From Leptogranulimonas caecicola (lineage in GTDB: Bacteria > Actinomycetota > Coriobacteriia > Coriobacteriales > Atopobiaceae), in assembly GCF_023168405.1 (NCBI RefSeq), contig NZ_AP025285.1, positions 1,937,236 through 2,001,235 on the forward strand: a stretch of 64,000 nucleotides of DNA. The letters run 5' to 3'. The notes below the pieces were generated by a model that was not told where the DNA came from, did no database searches, and worked only from the letters and a program-made list of their open reading frames with translations. This document shows positions 19,184 through 27,840 of this stretch, in pieces. Positions within the stretch are counted from its first letter, which is position 1; every line of letters starts with the position of its first letter. The position numbers and the translations under genes were made by a program.

Positions 19184-20737
19184 TTACTCTTTGGAGGAGC
19201 GAGTGCGGCTGTTGCGGGGCTGCTCTGCAGGCAGGTGGACGGTGAAGACGGAACCGCGTCCCAGCTCGGACTTCACCTCGATGAAGCCGTTGTGCTTGGA
19301 CACGATCTCCTTTACCAGCGACAGTCCCACGCCCAGGCCGCCCGAGACGCGCTCGCGGCTGGCGTCCGAGCGCCAAAAACGCGAGAATACGCGGGACAGG
19401 TCCTCCTCGGCAATGCCGATGCCGGTGTCTGCTACCGAGATGGTGATGTCTTGGCCCTCGCGGCCCACCTGTACAAAGACGTGGCCGCCCTCGGGTGTGT
19501 AGCGCATGGCATTGCTCATAAGATTGATAACGGCCTGCTTGAGCATGTCGGGGTCGGCAGCGATAGTGAGCTCTTGGGAAGAGGCGCGCTGCTCGTAGGT
19601 AAGGGTGAGGTCCTGGTCTTTGAAGAGGCCTTCCTGGCTCTCCACCAGACCGTGGACCAGCTGGCCCACATCGGTGGGCTCGAGCTTTACCGCCGTGGTG
19701 CCGTTCTCGATGCGCGACAGGCGCAGCATGGCGTCTACCAGGCGCGACAGGCGACGCACCTCGCTGGCCACCAGGCCCAGGTGCTCGTCGTCTGCAGGCA
19801 GCACGCCGTCTTGCATGGCCTCGACGTTTACCAGCATGGCCATAAGGGGCGTGCGCAGCTCATGAGCCACATCGGAGGTGAGGCGATGCTCCATCTTGAA
19901 GTCGCGCTCCATGGTGTTGGCCATGTCGTCGAAAGTCTCGCCCAGCTGGCCCAAGTCATCGTCGCCGGTGACGCCGGTGCGCGCGGTGAGGTCTCCGTTG
20001 GAGATGGCTTTGGCGGTGTTGGAGATACGCTTGATGGGGCGGGTGAGCGAGCGCGAGATGAACACGCCCATGATGCATGCCAGCGGGATGGCTGCGCAGG
20101 CAGCGGCCACGATGGCGCCATAGGAATTCTTGCGAAACACGGTGTCGCTCTTGGTGAGTAGGGCGTCTGAGCCCAAAGCCCAGACGCGCACGGTGCCCAC
20201 CTGGCTGCCATTGGCCATCACCGGGGCGCTCACCACCGAGCCTGCCTGAGCAGGCGCCAACGACACCGAAGGCTCCACCTCACCGTCGCCAAAGTTGCCG
20301 CCGGCAGGCCAGGTGTCGTCATAGAGGATGATGCCCTTGGAGCTCACCAGCTGAATGCCCACGTCAGAGACCTGGGAGCTGGCCGCCTGAGCGGTATCCA
20401 GGGTCTCCTGGCCCCATCCGCCGACCTCCTCATAGGTGCGGCCCAACAGCAGCGCCGTGTTGTCTGCGGTGCGCTTCATGTTCTCGCGGGTGTAGCTTTG
20501 GAACTGGCCTTCCCACACCACGGACAGCACTACCACCAACAGGGCTGCGGTCATCACCGCAGTGAGAGCGAAGGCCAGGATGAGCTTGGAAGAAAACGAC
20601 TGGGTAGAGCCGTTGTGCGCTCGAGAGGTGGACCAAGCAGCGCCCTCGCTCCCCTCCTCCGATGCGAGAGGGGAACGGTGGGGCTGCTCAGTCTCTTGAG
20701 TTGTGTAGTTGGAGTCCCGTGCAACCGGTGGCGTCAC
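19184..20737 (-). CDS. Sensor histidine kinase of a two-component system
   Basis: 517 residues, apparently starting at the GTG at 20737, 17 bp after the response-regulator stop; its ribosome site is weak, so coupling is likely. A disordered N-terminus (~1-50) leads to a first membrane helix (~51-73, LILAFALTAVMTAALLVVVL), an extracytoplasmic sensor of ~115 residues, a second helix (~188-210), a HAMP domain (SRSLTRPIKRISNTAKAI), the phospho-acceptor box SDVAHELRTPL with H292, an N-box (NLMSNAMRYTPEGG), a G1-box (VADTGIGI) and a G2-box (GGLGVGLSLVKEI). The signal is unknown. It resembles PhoR/MtrB/BaeS-type envelope sensors. Confidence 0.95.
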   Translation of the reverse strand: MTPPVARDSNYTTQETEQPHRSPLASEEGSEGAAWSTSRAHNGSTQSFSSKLILAFALTAVMTAALLVVVLSVVWEGQFQSYTRENMKRTADNTALLLGRTYEEVGGWGQETLDTAQAASSQVSDVGIQLVSSKGIILYDDTWPAGGNFGDGEVEPSVSLAPAQAGSVVSAPVMANGSQVGTVRVWALGSDALLTKSDTVFRKNSYGAIVAAACAAIPLACIMGVFISRSLTRPIKRISNTAKAISNGDLTARTGVTGDDDLGQLGETFDDMANTMERDFKMEHRLTSDVAHELRTPLMAMLVNVEAMQDGVLPADDEHLGLVASEVRRLSRLVDAMLRLSRIENGTTAVKLEPTDVGQLVHGLVESQEGLFKDQDLTLTYEQRASSQELTIAADPDMLKQAVINLMSNAMRYTPEGGHVFVQVGREGQDITISVADTGIGIAEEDLSRVFSRFWRSDASRERVSGGLGVGLSLVKEIVSKHNGFIEVKSELGRGSVFTVHLPAEQPRNSRTRSSKE

Positions 20738-20754
20738 TGGCTAAGGTCCAAATC

Positions 20755-21471
20755 CTAGGCGTGATCCGCGGGCTTCTCGGGAGCCTCAAAGCGGTAGCCC
20801 ACACCATGCACCGTGTAGAGCCACTTGGGATTGCGAGGGTCGTCGCCCAGCTTGGCGCGCAGGTTCTTTACGTGGGAGTCGATGGTGCGCTCATAGCCCT
20901 CGAAGTCGTAGCCCAGCACCTTTTCTACCAGCTCCATGCGGGTGTAGACGCGGCCGGGATAGCGGGCCAAGGTGGTGAGCAGCTTGAACTCGGAAGCGGT
21001 GAGATCCACCTCTTTGCCCTCCACCATGACCTTGTGGCCGGAGATGTCGATGACCAGATCGCCAAAGTCCAGCACCTCTACCTGAGGCTCCGGCTCCATG
21101 CGGGCGCGGCGCAAAAGGGCGCGCACGCGGGCCACCAGCTCGCGGGGAGAGAAGGGCTTGATAAGGTAGTCGTCTGCGCCCAGCTCCAAGCCGATGATGC
21201 GGTCTTCTACCTCGCCCTTGGCGGTGAGCATGATGATGGGCACGTCGGAGGTGTCGCGAATGGCGCGGCACACGCGCTCGCCGGAGAGCTTGGGCAGCAT
21301 GAGGTCGAGGATGATGAGGTCAAAGGTGTGCTTCTCGAACTCCTCGACGGCCGATTGCCCGTCGCCCACCGAGCGCACCCAGTAGCCCTCGCGCTCAAGA
21401 TAGGCCTGCACAGCGTCGCGAATGACCTTCTCGTCTTCTACCAACAGGATACGTTTAGCATCTGAAGCCAT
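20755..21471 (-). CDS. OmpR/PhoB-family response regulator
   Basis: 238 residues. The ATG at 21471 is preceded by GGGGAGG at 5 nt, far better than upstream starts in the open frame. The receiver domain (1-120) has the acidic pocket E12/D13, phospho-acceptor D56 (LIILDLMLP), T83 and K105. The C-terminal winged helix (~135-230) shows LTASEFKLLTTLARYPGRVYT and RTIDSHVKNLRAKLGD, typical OmpR/PhoB features. It is the partner of the kinase directly downstream. Target promoters cannot be inferred. Confidence 0.96.
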   Translation of the reverse strand: MASDAKRILLVEDEKVIRDAVQAYLEREGYWVRSVGDGQSAVEEFEKHTFDLIILDLMLPKLSGERVCRAIRDTSDVPIIMLTAKGEVEDRIIGLELGADDYLIKPFSPRELVARVRALLRRARMEPEPQVEVLDFGDLVIDISGHKVMVEGKEVDLTASEFKLLTTLARYPGRVYTRMELVEKVLGYDFEGYERTIDSHVKNLRAKLGDDPRNPKWLYTVHGVGYRFEAPEKPADHA

Positions 21472-21639
21472 GACAGCCTCCCCGTTCTCAAAAGTAAGGG
21501 AAACGCCCCGAGCGGACCTCTCCACATATCTGAACATCCCTAGTTTACCCCACATGGCCCTAAGTTCATTCCAGCGGGCGCCTAACGGTTTCGCAACCTA
21601 TGTGTCCCCTATTTGTAAGGAACCCCCAGGCGACCTGGC

Positions 21640-21652
21640 TGCCGAGAAACCC
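21640..21652 (+). repeat. Exact copy of the 13-mer TGCCGAGAAACCC
   Basis: 31 bp past the stop of the gene at 21683-23176. On that gene's sense strand it reads GGGTTTCTCGGCA, directly after a small hairpin (GCTTC/GAAGC). Confidence 0.9.
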
Positions 21653-21682
21653 CCGCTTCCAGGGCTGAAGCCCGCTGGTGGG

Positions 21683-23176
21683 CTAGGAGACCTTGAAGGC
21701 TCGCACCACTACTGCCGAAGGGTAGGAGGTGGAGGGGTCTTTCACCGTGGCAAAGGTGACGAAGTCTTGGCAGGTGCCTATGCGGGCCGGATACTCACCA
21801 TAGTCTACGGAGCGGTCCTCGGCTGCCAGGGTGCCATAGGTGGCATTGGCCAGATCTGCCACCACGTAGGAGGCGCGGTTCTTGACGATGAAAGTATTGA
21901 CCGTGCCTGCCGGAGGCGCCGAGGGCTCGCGAGAGATGGCGACATAGCTGCCGTCGTCCTGGGCGACATAGGTGCCCATCTTGCCCAAAAGACCGCCGGA
22001 CTGGTAGTTGGCCTCGATCTGGAAAGCCAGGCGCCCACCCAAAAGCACCGCGGAAAACGGCCTGATGGACTGGGGCAACACCAACTCGTCTTTGGCGGAA
22101 GCCAAGTCGTCGCTCAGGCTGTAGCTGCGGATGGCGTAGTGGACCGCGCCGTCGCGATCGTCGCGAGGCACGCAGACCAGCTGACCCTCGGACACCGTGG
22201 GAGCACAGGCGAAGCGGCCGTGGGACACGATTTTTGCCTCGCCTTTGGACTGGCCGGCCTTCCAGAGGAAGCAGGTGGAATCCTGCGAGGTCTTGGCGCC
22301 GCCGGCCACCGGCATCACATACCAGATGACCTGGTTGCCGCTGCACACCAGCTGAGGCGGGTCCCAATCTTTGTCGCCGGAATAGAGCTCCAAGGCGTTG
22401 CCGGTGAGCGCGCCGTTGGAAAAGGCGCTGCCGTAGAGGCGCCAGTCGCCGCTCACCACGTCCAACTCGACCCAGGCATAGACGGAGTCCGAGCACCTGG
22501 CCTCATAAATCACGAAATTGGCGCCGCCAGAGAGCGGCTTGTCTACCACAGTGGCAAGGCTGCCGGCTGCCACTGAAAACGCTCCTGCCGAGACCGGCGG
22601 ATAGGGAGTGTCTCCCGTGAGCGTCGCCGCGATCCAGTTGCCCTCCGAAGGGTAGAGCACCGTGCCCAGCGCCACTTGCCAGCGCCCGACCTCGGCAAGG
22701 TTGGGCGCGCCCTCCACATAGGAGTAGTCGTCCATCACCTGGACGGCGTCTTTCTCATCCACCTGGGCCGGAGCCACCAGGTCTTGGGAGGCCGCGTCTT
22801 TGGCGCAACCCTGTATGGAGCTCACTACCGACCCAGCCGCAGCCAGCCCGCCCAGCCCCAGCGCGCCTTTGATGAGCGTGCGGCGGTCAAAGGAGCCGGG
22901 AGCAGGCGCGCCAGAAGGACGTGCCGAGAAAGACGGCCCCAGCGGCCTGGAAGACTGTCCCTGTGCAGCCCCTGCACGCTGAGGGCCCTGCTGCCGCTGA
23001 CCGGCAGATCGCGGCGCTGCCGCAGGGCGCACTTGAGAAGCCGGGCGGAAGGTCTTAGAAGATGAAGTTGTGTGAGAGGCCCTGGGCGTGGAGCGCCGCG
23101 CTTGGGAGGCGCGAGGCCGACTGGCGACCTGACGGCCCTGCGTGCGAGGCGTGCCCTGAGATTGGCGAAAAGCCAT
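21683..23176 (-). CDS. Probable Tat-exported protein with cytoplasmic N-terminal extension, function unknown
   Basis: 497 residues from the ATG at 23176, which follows GGAGG; the GGAGG lies inside the end of the TSCPD gene. The first ~90 residues are Ser/Arg/Pro/Gln-rich and low-complexity. A twin-arginine signal follows: FDRRTLIKGA (R98, R99), a hydrophobic stretch GLGGLAAAGSVVSS, and IQGC with C124, which could serve as a lipobox cysteine although the surrounding residues are not standard. The rest (~150-497) is rich in beta-type repeats (WVELDVVSGDWRLYG, LLGGRLAFQIEANYQ), suggesting a beta-propeller-like extracytoplasmic domain. No catalytic motif is recognised. Co-transcription with the TSCPD gene is very likely. 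Confidence 0.75.
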   Translation of the reverse strand: MAFRQSQGTPRTQGRQVASRPRASQARRSTPRASHTTSSSKTFRPASQVRPAAAPRSAGQRQQGPQRAGAAQGQSSRPLGPSFSARPSGAPAPGSFDRRTLIKGALGLGGLAAAGSVVSSIQGCAKDAASQDLVAPAQVDEKDAVQVMDDYSYVEGAPNLAEVGRWQVALGTVLYPSEGNWIAATLTGDTPYPPVSAGAFSVAAGSLATVVDKPLSGGANFVIYEARCSDSVYAWVELDVVSGDWRLYGSAFSNGALTGNALELYSGDKDWDPPQLVCSGNQVIWYVMPVAGGAKTSQDSTCFLWKAGQSKGEAKIVSHGRFACAPTVSEGQLVCVPRDDRDGAVHYAIRSYSLSDDLASAKDELVLPQSIRPFSAVLLGGRLAFQIEANYQSGGLLGKMGTYVAQDDGSYVAISREPSAPPAGTVNTFIVKNRASYVVADLANATYGTLAAEDRSVDYGEYPARIGTCQDFVTFATVKDPSTSYPSAVVVRAFKVS

Positions 23177-23180
23177 GGAC

Positions 23181-23462
23181 TTAAGCCTCCATGGCAGCAG
23201 CCGCTGCCTGCTCTTGGCCTTGGCGCAGGGCAGCCGCCAGCTGATCTGCGCAGGAGGTGGCCCGACGACCACAAGTGTTGCCGGCGAGGAGGGCTGCGAT
23301 CTTCTCGGCAGGTTGACCGGCTACGAGCTTGGAAACGGCTTTGAGATTGCCGTTGCAACCTCCGTCGAAAGCCACAGACTCGATGGTGGAACCGTCATCA
23401 GAAAGCGAAATATGAATAGCCCGGGCGCAGACGCCGCGGGGCTTGAAGTCATAGGCGAACAT
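23181..23462 (-). CDS. TSCPD-domain small protein (TIGR03905-like)
   Basis: 93 residues. Matches the small stand-alone TSCPD family: YDFKPRGVCARAIHI at the start, FDGGCNGNLKAVSKLV in the middle and CGRRATSCADQLAAAL near the end, where the usual TSCPD reads TSCAD. Conserved cysteines C12, C36, C64 and C71 (approximate numbering) suggest metal or redox chemistry, but the function of the family is unknown. A related domain occurs at the end of some B12-dependent ribonucleotide reductases. The gene's ribosome site AAGGGG sits within a hairpin arm immediately upstream. Confidence 0.85.
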   Translation of the reverse strand: MFAYDFKPRGVCARAIHISLSDDGSTIESVAFDGGCNGNLKAVSKLVAGQPAEKIAALLAGNTCGRRATSCADQLAAALRQGQEQAAAAAMEA

Positions 23463-23468
23463 ACAGAT

Positions 23469-23513
23469 AAAACCCCTTTTCGTCCTAGAGAGTATACGAC
23501 GAGAAGGGGTTTT
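23469..23513 (-). terminator. Hairpin: terminator after the M20 dipeptidase that also holds the TSCPD ribosome site
   Basis: 16-bp stem with one mismatch. Minus-strand 5' arm AAAACCCCTTCTCGTC, 3' arm GACGAAAAGGGGTTTT, then ATCTGT and the ATG at 23462. The AAGGGG ribosome site of the TSCPD gene lies in the 3' arm, so folding could block translation. Confidence 0.7.
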
Positions 23514-23648
23514 TCAGGTGACGTCCACGGTGTCTGCGCGAGGCGACCACTAATCCTACAAATACCTAGTGTCTAGTAGGTATTTAGAGCCGCCCCCTCG
23601 CTGAACCCGCGCTCCAATTGGGCGGCATCCCCGCTGGCGCCGCCGCAG

Positions 23649-25037
23649 CTAGAGATTCATCAGGCGGCCGATGGCATCGATGTAGATGGCCAAGGCGCGC
23701 TTGAGGGAGGCCTCGGACACGGCCTCGTTGGGACCATGCATGGAGCCGGCCCACTCAGGCTTGTTGGGGTCGTCCTCCTCGGGGCCAAAAGAGACGCCGT
23801 GGGCGAACTTGCGGGCATAGGTGCCCCCGCCCATGGTGAAGGCTTTGGCAGGGGTCCCGGTGACCTGGGAGTAGGCAGCCAGCAGAGCCTCGACCTCGGG
23901 CGATGTGGGATCCAGGTAGAAGGGCTCTTTGACGTGGGGTTTGGCGGTAGCCAGGCCGGCGCGCTCGGCGGCAGCGAAGAGCTGCGAATGAATGTGCTCG
24001 GAGGTGACAGAGGGCGGGAAGCGCACGTCCACGCTCAGGGTGAAGCGCTGGTCGCAAGTCTTAGCCACGCCGCACACCAGAGTGAGGGGGTCGAAGCGCT
24101 CGTCAGTGGCGGCCAGCCCCAGCGCGGCGCCGCTGGTGTTCATAAGGGACTGCAAGAAGCCCAGGAAGGCGCCCTGCTCGGCCTGGTCGTAGAGCTGGTT
24201 GGCCAGCAGATAGGAGGCCAGCACGCCCAGCGCGTTCACCGTGCCGGCGGGAATGGACGCATGGCCGCCCACACCCTGAGCCAGCACCTGAGTGGTGCCG
24301 TCTTCCAGGGCCCTCAGGGTAATGCCTGGAAACTCCGGGCAGTCCTCGGGCGCCTTGCGCACCACTGCGCGGGCCTCGCCAGGGATGGCGTTGTGCACCG
24401 TGCCGGCCTCCAGAGACACCAGCGTGCCGCCGGCGATGGGACCCGAGGTGAACTCGGTCACAAAGACGCCCTTCTCGCCGCAGCCCACAGGAAACTCGGC
24501 GTCAGGGGTGAACAAGAACCAAGGCTCGCCCATGCGCTCCAGGTAGGTGGGCACATCTGCCATCTCGGTCTCTTCATTGACGCCCACGATGCAGCGCAGG
24601 GTGCGCGGCAGCTTGAGGCCGCGACGCTTAAAATACTCGGCCGCCCAGAGAGACAGCACGAAGGGCCCTTTGTCGTCGATGACGCCGCGGCCCATGAGAT
24701 AGCCGTCGCGGCGCTCCATCTTAAAGGGATCACCGGCCCAACCGGGGCCCGCCGGCACCACGTCCACATGGGCGATAGTGGCCAGCACCTCGTCGGAGGC
24801 GCCTGGAAGATCGGCATAGCCGATGTAGCCGTCCAGATCATGGGATTCCAGCCCTAGGCGCGACGCGATGCCCAGCGCCACGTCCAACGCCTGCCGAGGC
24901 CCAGGCCCAAAGGGACTCCCCGGCGCCGCCGCCCCTAAATCCTCCACCGAATCCACGGCTACCAGCGCCGCAATATCGTCGAGCACCTGCGGCCACACCT
25001 CGTCGATATAGCGCGCCACATCCTCAGGAATCGCCAT
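23649..25037 (-). CDS. M20-family dipeptidase (PepV/Sapep type)
   Basis: 462 residues. Cytosolic zinc or manganese dipeptidase of the PepV family, which cleaves a range of dipeptides and some D-containing ones. Metal and catalytic residues line up with PepV: H90 and D92 (IAHVDVVPAG), D121/D122 (GRGVIDDKG), E155/E156 (VNEETEM), D179 and H434 (MHGPNE). The lid domain lies between ~190 and 350. The ATG at 25037 is followed by AIPEDVARYIDEVWPQ, a normal start for the family. A single gene with a hairpin at each side; purB lies upstream on the same strand, 280 bp away. Confidence 0.92.
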   Translation of the reverse strand: MAIPEDVARYIDEVWPQVLDDIAALVAVDSVEDLGAAAPGSPFGPGPRQALDVALGIASRLGLESHDLDGYIGYADLPGASDEVLATIAHVDVVPAGPGWAGDPFKMERRDGYLMGRGVIDDKGPFVLSLWAAEYFKRRGLKLPRTLRCIVGVNEETEMADVPTYLERMGEPWFLFTPDAEFPVGCGEKGVFVTEFTSGPIAGGTLVSLEAGTVHNAIPGEARAVVRKAPEDCPEFPGITLRALEDGTTQVLAQGVGGHASIPAGTVNALGVLASYLLANQLYDQAEQGAFLGFLQSLMNTSGAALGLAATDERFDPLTLVCGVAKTCDQRFTLSVDVRFPPSVTSEHIHSQLFAAAERAGLATAKPHVKEPFYLDPTSPEVEALLAAYSQVTGTPAKAFTMGGGTYARKFAHGVSFGPEEDDPNKPEWAGSMHGPNEAVSEASLKRALAIYIDAIGRLMNL

Positions 25038-25207
25038 GGTCGTCTCCCTTTCATCCTGTTGCTCAGGTGTGCCTTATGCGCCTGCTCACAACACGCAGCG
25101 CGCGCAGACCGCAACATGCGCCCGGAGGCACCCCGCAACCCTTATTCATATCCGTGGTTTTGTGCCCCACAAGAGTCCCTCTATTCGCGCGACGCCTCCA
25201 AAACTTG

Positions 25208-25270
25208 CTGCCGAGAAACCCTTCCTTCCCACCGGCGAGCGCCAAGGAAGGATGCACGGGTTTCTCGGCA
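25208..25270 (-). terminator. purB terminator hairpin built from an inverted pair of the 13-mer
   Basis: TGCCGAGAAACCC (25208-25220) and GGGTTTCTCGGCA (25258-25270) are perfect inverted copies. CCTTCC/GGAAGG extends the stem inward. It lies ~50 bp past the purB stop, with no long T-run following. Confidence 0.8.
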
Positions 25271-25319
25271 AGGAAAGATACTGCGCGACCAGGGATCCTA
25301 GGGGATGAGGCCAGAGAAG

Positions 25320-26669
25320 CTAGCCCTCGAAGGAGAGGGCCTCGACTCGGTCAAAGACGCTGTCCACACGACCCAAGAAGCTGCGGGGATCGAAGATGGC
25401 GTCCAGCTGGCCTTGGGTGAGGGGGCAGCGGGGGTCGGCAATGAGCTTCTCTTCGAAGGTGGTGCCGAGCTCGCCCTGCTGGATCTCGCGCCAGGTGGCC
25501 ATGGCGTTTTCCTGCACCACCTTGTAGGCATCCTCGCGGCTCATACCGGTGTCGACCAGGGCCAGAAGCACCTTGGAGGAGTAGATGAGGCCGCGGGTCT
25601 TGTTGAGGTTGGCCATCATCTGAGCCGGGTAGAGCACCAGGCCGTCCACGATGCGAATGAGGCAGGCGAGCATGTGGTCCAAGGCGATGAAGGAGTCGGC
25701 CAAAGCCACGCGCTCGGCCGAGGAGTGTGAGATGTCGCGCTCGTGCCAGAGGGCCACGTTGTCAAAGGAGACCTGGGCGTTAGCCTTGACAACGCGCGCC
25801 AAGCCGCAGACCTTCTCAACGGTGATGGGGTTACGCTTGTGAGGCATGGCGCTCGACCCCTTTTGGCCGGCGCGGAAAGGCTCCTCTACCTCGAGGGTGT
25901 CCGTGCGCTGGAGGTTGCGGATCTCGGTGGCGATGCGCTCGCAGGTGGCGGCCACACAGGCCAGGACGCCGGCCAGGTAGGCATGATGATCGCGGCTGAT
26001 GACCTGGGTGGACAGCGGGTCGGCCACAAGGCCCAGCTTTTCGCACACATAGGCCTCGACGCGGGGATCGATGGATGAGTAGGTGCCCACCGCGCCGGAG
26101 ATGGCTCCCACCGCCACGTTTGCCCGGGCGTCTTCCAGACGCTCCAGGTCGCGCTTGAGCTCGAAGGCCCAGCTGGCGAACTTCATGCCAAAGGTCATGG
26201 GCTCGGCATGAATGCCGTGGGTGCGGCCCACGCACAAAGTGTCGCGCTCCTCCAGCGCCCGACGGCGGCAGATCTCGCCTAAGCGGCGCACGTCGTCGAT
26301 GAGGATGTCTGTGGCTTGCACCAGCTGGAAGCAGAGTGCCGTATCGCCCAGATCCGAGCTGGTCATGCCATAGTGCACATGGCGGCTGGGTTTGGGCTCG
26401 CCCTCGGGGATGTGTGCGTCGATGTGCTCGCCCATATTGGTGAGGAATGCGATGACGTCGTGGTTTGTCACCGCTTCGATAGCGTCTACCTCGTCTACGT
26501 CAAAGCCAGCATGTTCGCGGATGTAAGCCGCCTCTTCTGGAGTGATGTCGGTGGCGCCCAGCAGCGCGTGAGCCTCGCAGGCCAACACCTCGATCTCCTG
26601 CCAGATGGCGTACTTGTTTTCCAGCGAGAAGATATAACCCATCTCCGGACGGGTGTAGCGATCGATCAT
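25320..26669 (-). CDS. purB: Adenylosuccinate lyase
   Basis: 449 residues from the ATG at 26669 after GAGAGGA; an upstream ATG at 26693 lacks a site. It catalyses two steps of purine synthesis: SAICAR to AICAR plus fumarate, and adenylosuccinate to AMP plus fumarate. The product begins MIDRYTRPEMGYIFSLENKY, the family start. The fumarase/aspartase-superfamily signature GSSAMPHKRNPI is intact, as are TSSDLGDTA and GRTHGIHAEP (catalytic His). Complementary in pathway to purC 6 kb to the left. Its terminator is the inverted 13-mer hairpin. Confidence 0.97.
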   Translation of the reverse strand: MIDRYTRPEMGYIFSLENKYAIWQEIEVLACEAHALLGATDITPEEAAYIREHAGFDVDEVDAIEAVTNHDVIAFLTNMGEHIDAHIPEGEPKPSRHVHYGMTSSDLGDTALCFQLVQATDILIDDVRRLGEICRRRALEERDTLCVGRTHGIHAEPMTFGMKFASWAFELKRDLERLEDARANVAVGAISGAVGTYSSIDPRVEAYVCEKLGLVADPLSTQVISRDHHAYLAGVLACVAATCERIATEIRNLQRTDTLEVEEPFRAGQKGSSAMPHKRNPITVEKVCGLARVVKANAQVSFDNVALWHERDISHSSAERVALADSFIALDHMLACLIRIVDGLVLYPAQMMANLNKTRGLIYSSKVLLALVDTGMSREDAYKVVQENAMATWREIQQGELGTTFEEKLIADPRCPLTQGQLDAIFDPRSFLGRVDSVFDRVEALSFEG

Positions 26670-26817
26670 TGATGCGTCCTCTCTCAAACTCATCCCCTGC
26701 AGTCATGCTCTTTATTTTACAAAGCTCTCAGGTTTTAAAAAGCACGCAGCCCAGATGCCCGGCTTTTTAACGATTCATGCGCCTATGATGTATCCTGACC
26801 TCACGAGAGGAGCATCC

Positions 26818-27717
26818 ATGGCCACACAGCACCACCTCAGCGACTACACATTGGAGCCCCTCCCCCGTCGCCCTATCTTGAGCGCCGGCATTGGCTTTTG
26901 CGCTCTGGTGATTCTGAGTCTCATTATCCTCGTCACAGCCCTTGTCTCCCCGCTCCATGAAGTCTCTGAACCCTGGGTGGCCTGCGCCTCCATGTGCCTG
27001 GCCTATTGCATCCCCTGCACCGCAGTGCTTGTCATCGTGATCATGCGCAACATCACCCTGAGCCGCAAAGTGCGCTACACCCTCGCCGTCATCTCCACCG
27101 CGGGCATCATCTTCTTTTTGACCTTCCCCCTCTTGGGCATCATCTCGCTTCCCACCAGCGACAACACCGCTGTACTCCAAACGGCTGCCACCGACATCGC
27201 CCAGCGCAGCGATTGGATCATCGTCGTCCTGGGCAGCCTCTTGGGCCTTAGCCTGCCAGTTTCTGCTTCTGCCAAAGCCGAGAAACCCGACCCCACCCCT
27301 CGCCGCACCCACTGGCTTTGGGGTCTAGGGCTTACCGGATGGATAGGAGCCTCAATCCAGTTGGCCTTTGCCATCATCAATGCAGACTCCCATACCTTGG
27401 TTATGGGGCCTGTCATCACCTTGGTCTCCCAGTCCGTGGCCTCGCCTTTGATGATCTTCAGCATAGCTGCCATCGTGAGTACCTTGGCTTGGGGCTACAC
27501 CAGCTTTAACTCTCCCCGCTATCTCCCCTACGTGCTGCTTTACGGAGCTTTGGTCTTCTTTGTTGGCGGCCTAGTGGTGACTTTTGGCGAGATCCTATCG
27601 CTCTATAACCTGCCCACACTCACCTTCTCCAGCTTTCGCATCTCAAGCATCCAGGTGCTCTACAACGCCATCTTGGGCATTGTCGCCGGCGTGGGGCTAG
27701 GGACTATTAATAAATAG
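26818..27717 (+). CDS. Polytopic membrane protein, function unknown
   Basis: 299 residues from the ATG at 26818, preceded by GAGAGGAG. About seven to eight hydrophobic helices are visible, for example ~25-50 (GIGFCALVILSLIILVTALV), ~60-80, ~90-115 (VRYTLAVISTAGIIFFLTFP), ~135-155, ~170-190, ~200-225, ~235-255 (VLLYGALVFFVGGLVVTFGE) and ~275-295. A cytoplasmic-looking loop at ~155-165 contains AKAEKPDPTPRR, encoded partly by a 12/13 match to the repeated 13-mer. There are no catalytic motifs, and no transporter family is recognised. Divergent from purB with a ~150-bp shared promoter region. Confidence 0.75.
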   Translation: MATQHHLSDYTLEPLPRRPILSAGIGFCALVILSLIILVTALVSPLHEVSEPWVACASMCLAYCIPCTAVLVIVIMRNITLSRKVRYTLAVISTAGIIFFLTFPLLGIISLPTSDNTAVLQTAATDIAQRSDWIIVVLGSLLGLSLPVSASAKAEKPDPTPRRTHWLWGLGLTGWIGASIQLAFAIINADSHTLVMGPVITLVSQSVASPLMIFSIAAIVSTLAWGYTSFNSPRYLPYVLLYGALVFFVGGLVVTFGEILSLYNLPTLTFSSFRISSIQVLYNAILGIVAGVGLGTINK

Positions 27718-27840
27718 TCGCTCAGGATATCGCAGCCGCTCTACTAAGGACATCGCAGCCGCTATAGTTACCGCAGCCTCCCTCAGACAATCTACTTCAG
27801 TTGTTACAGAAATCATCAGCTTGTAGTTGCTGCCGGCCTA

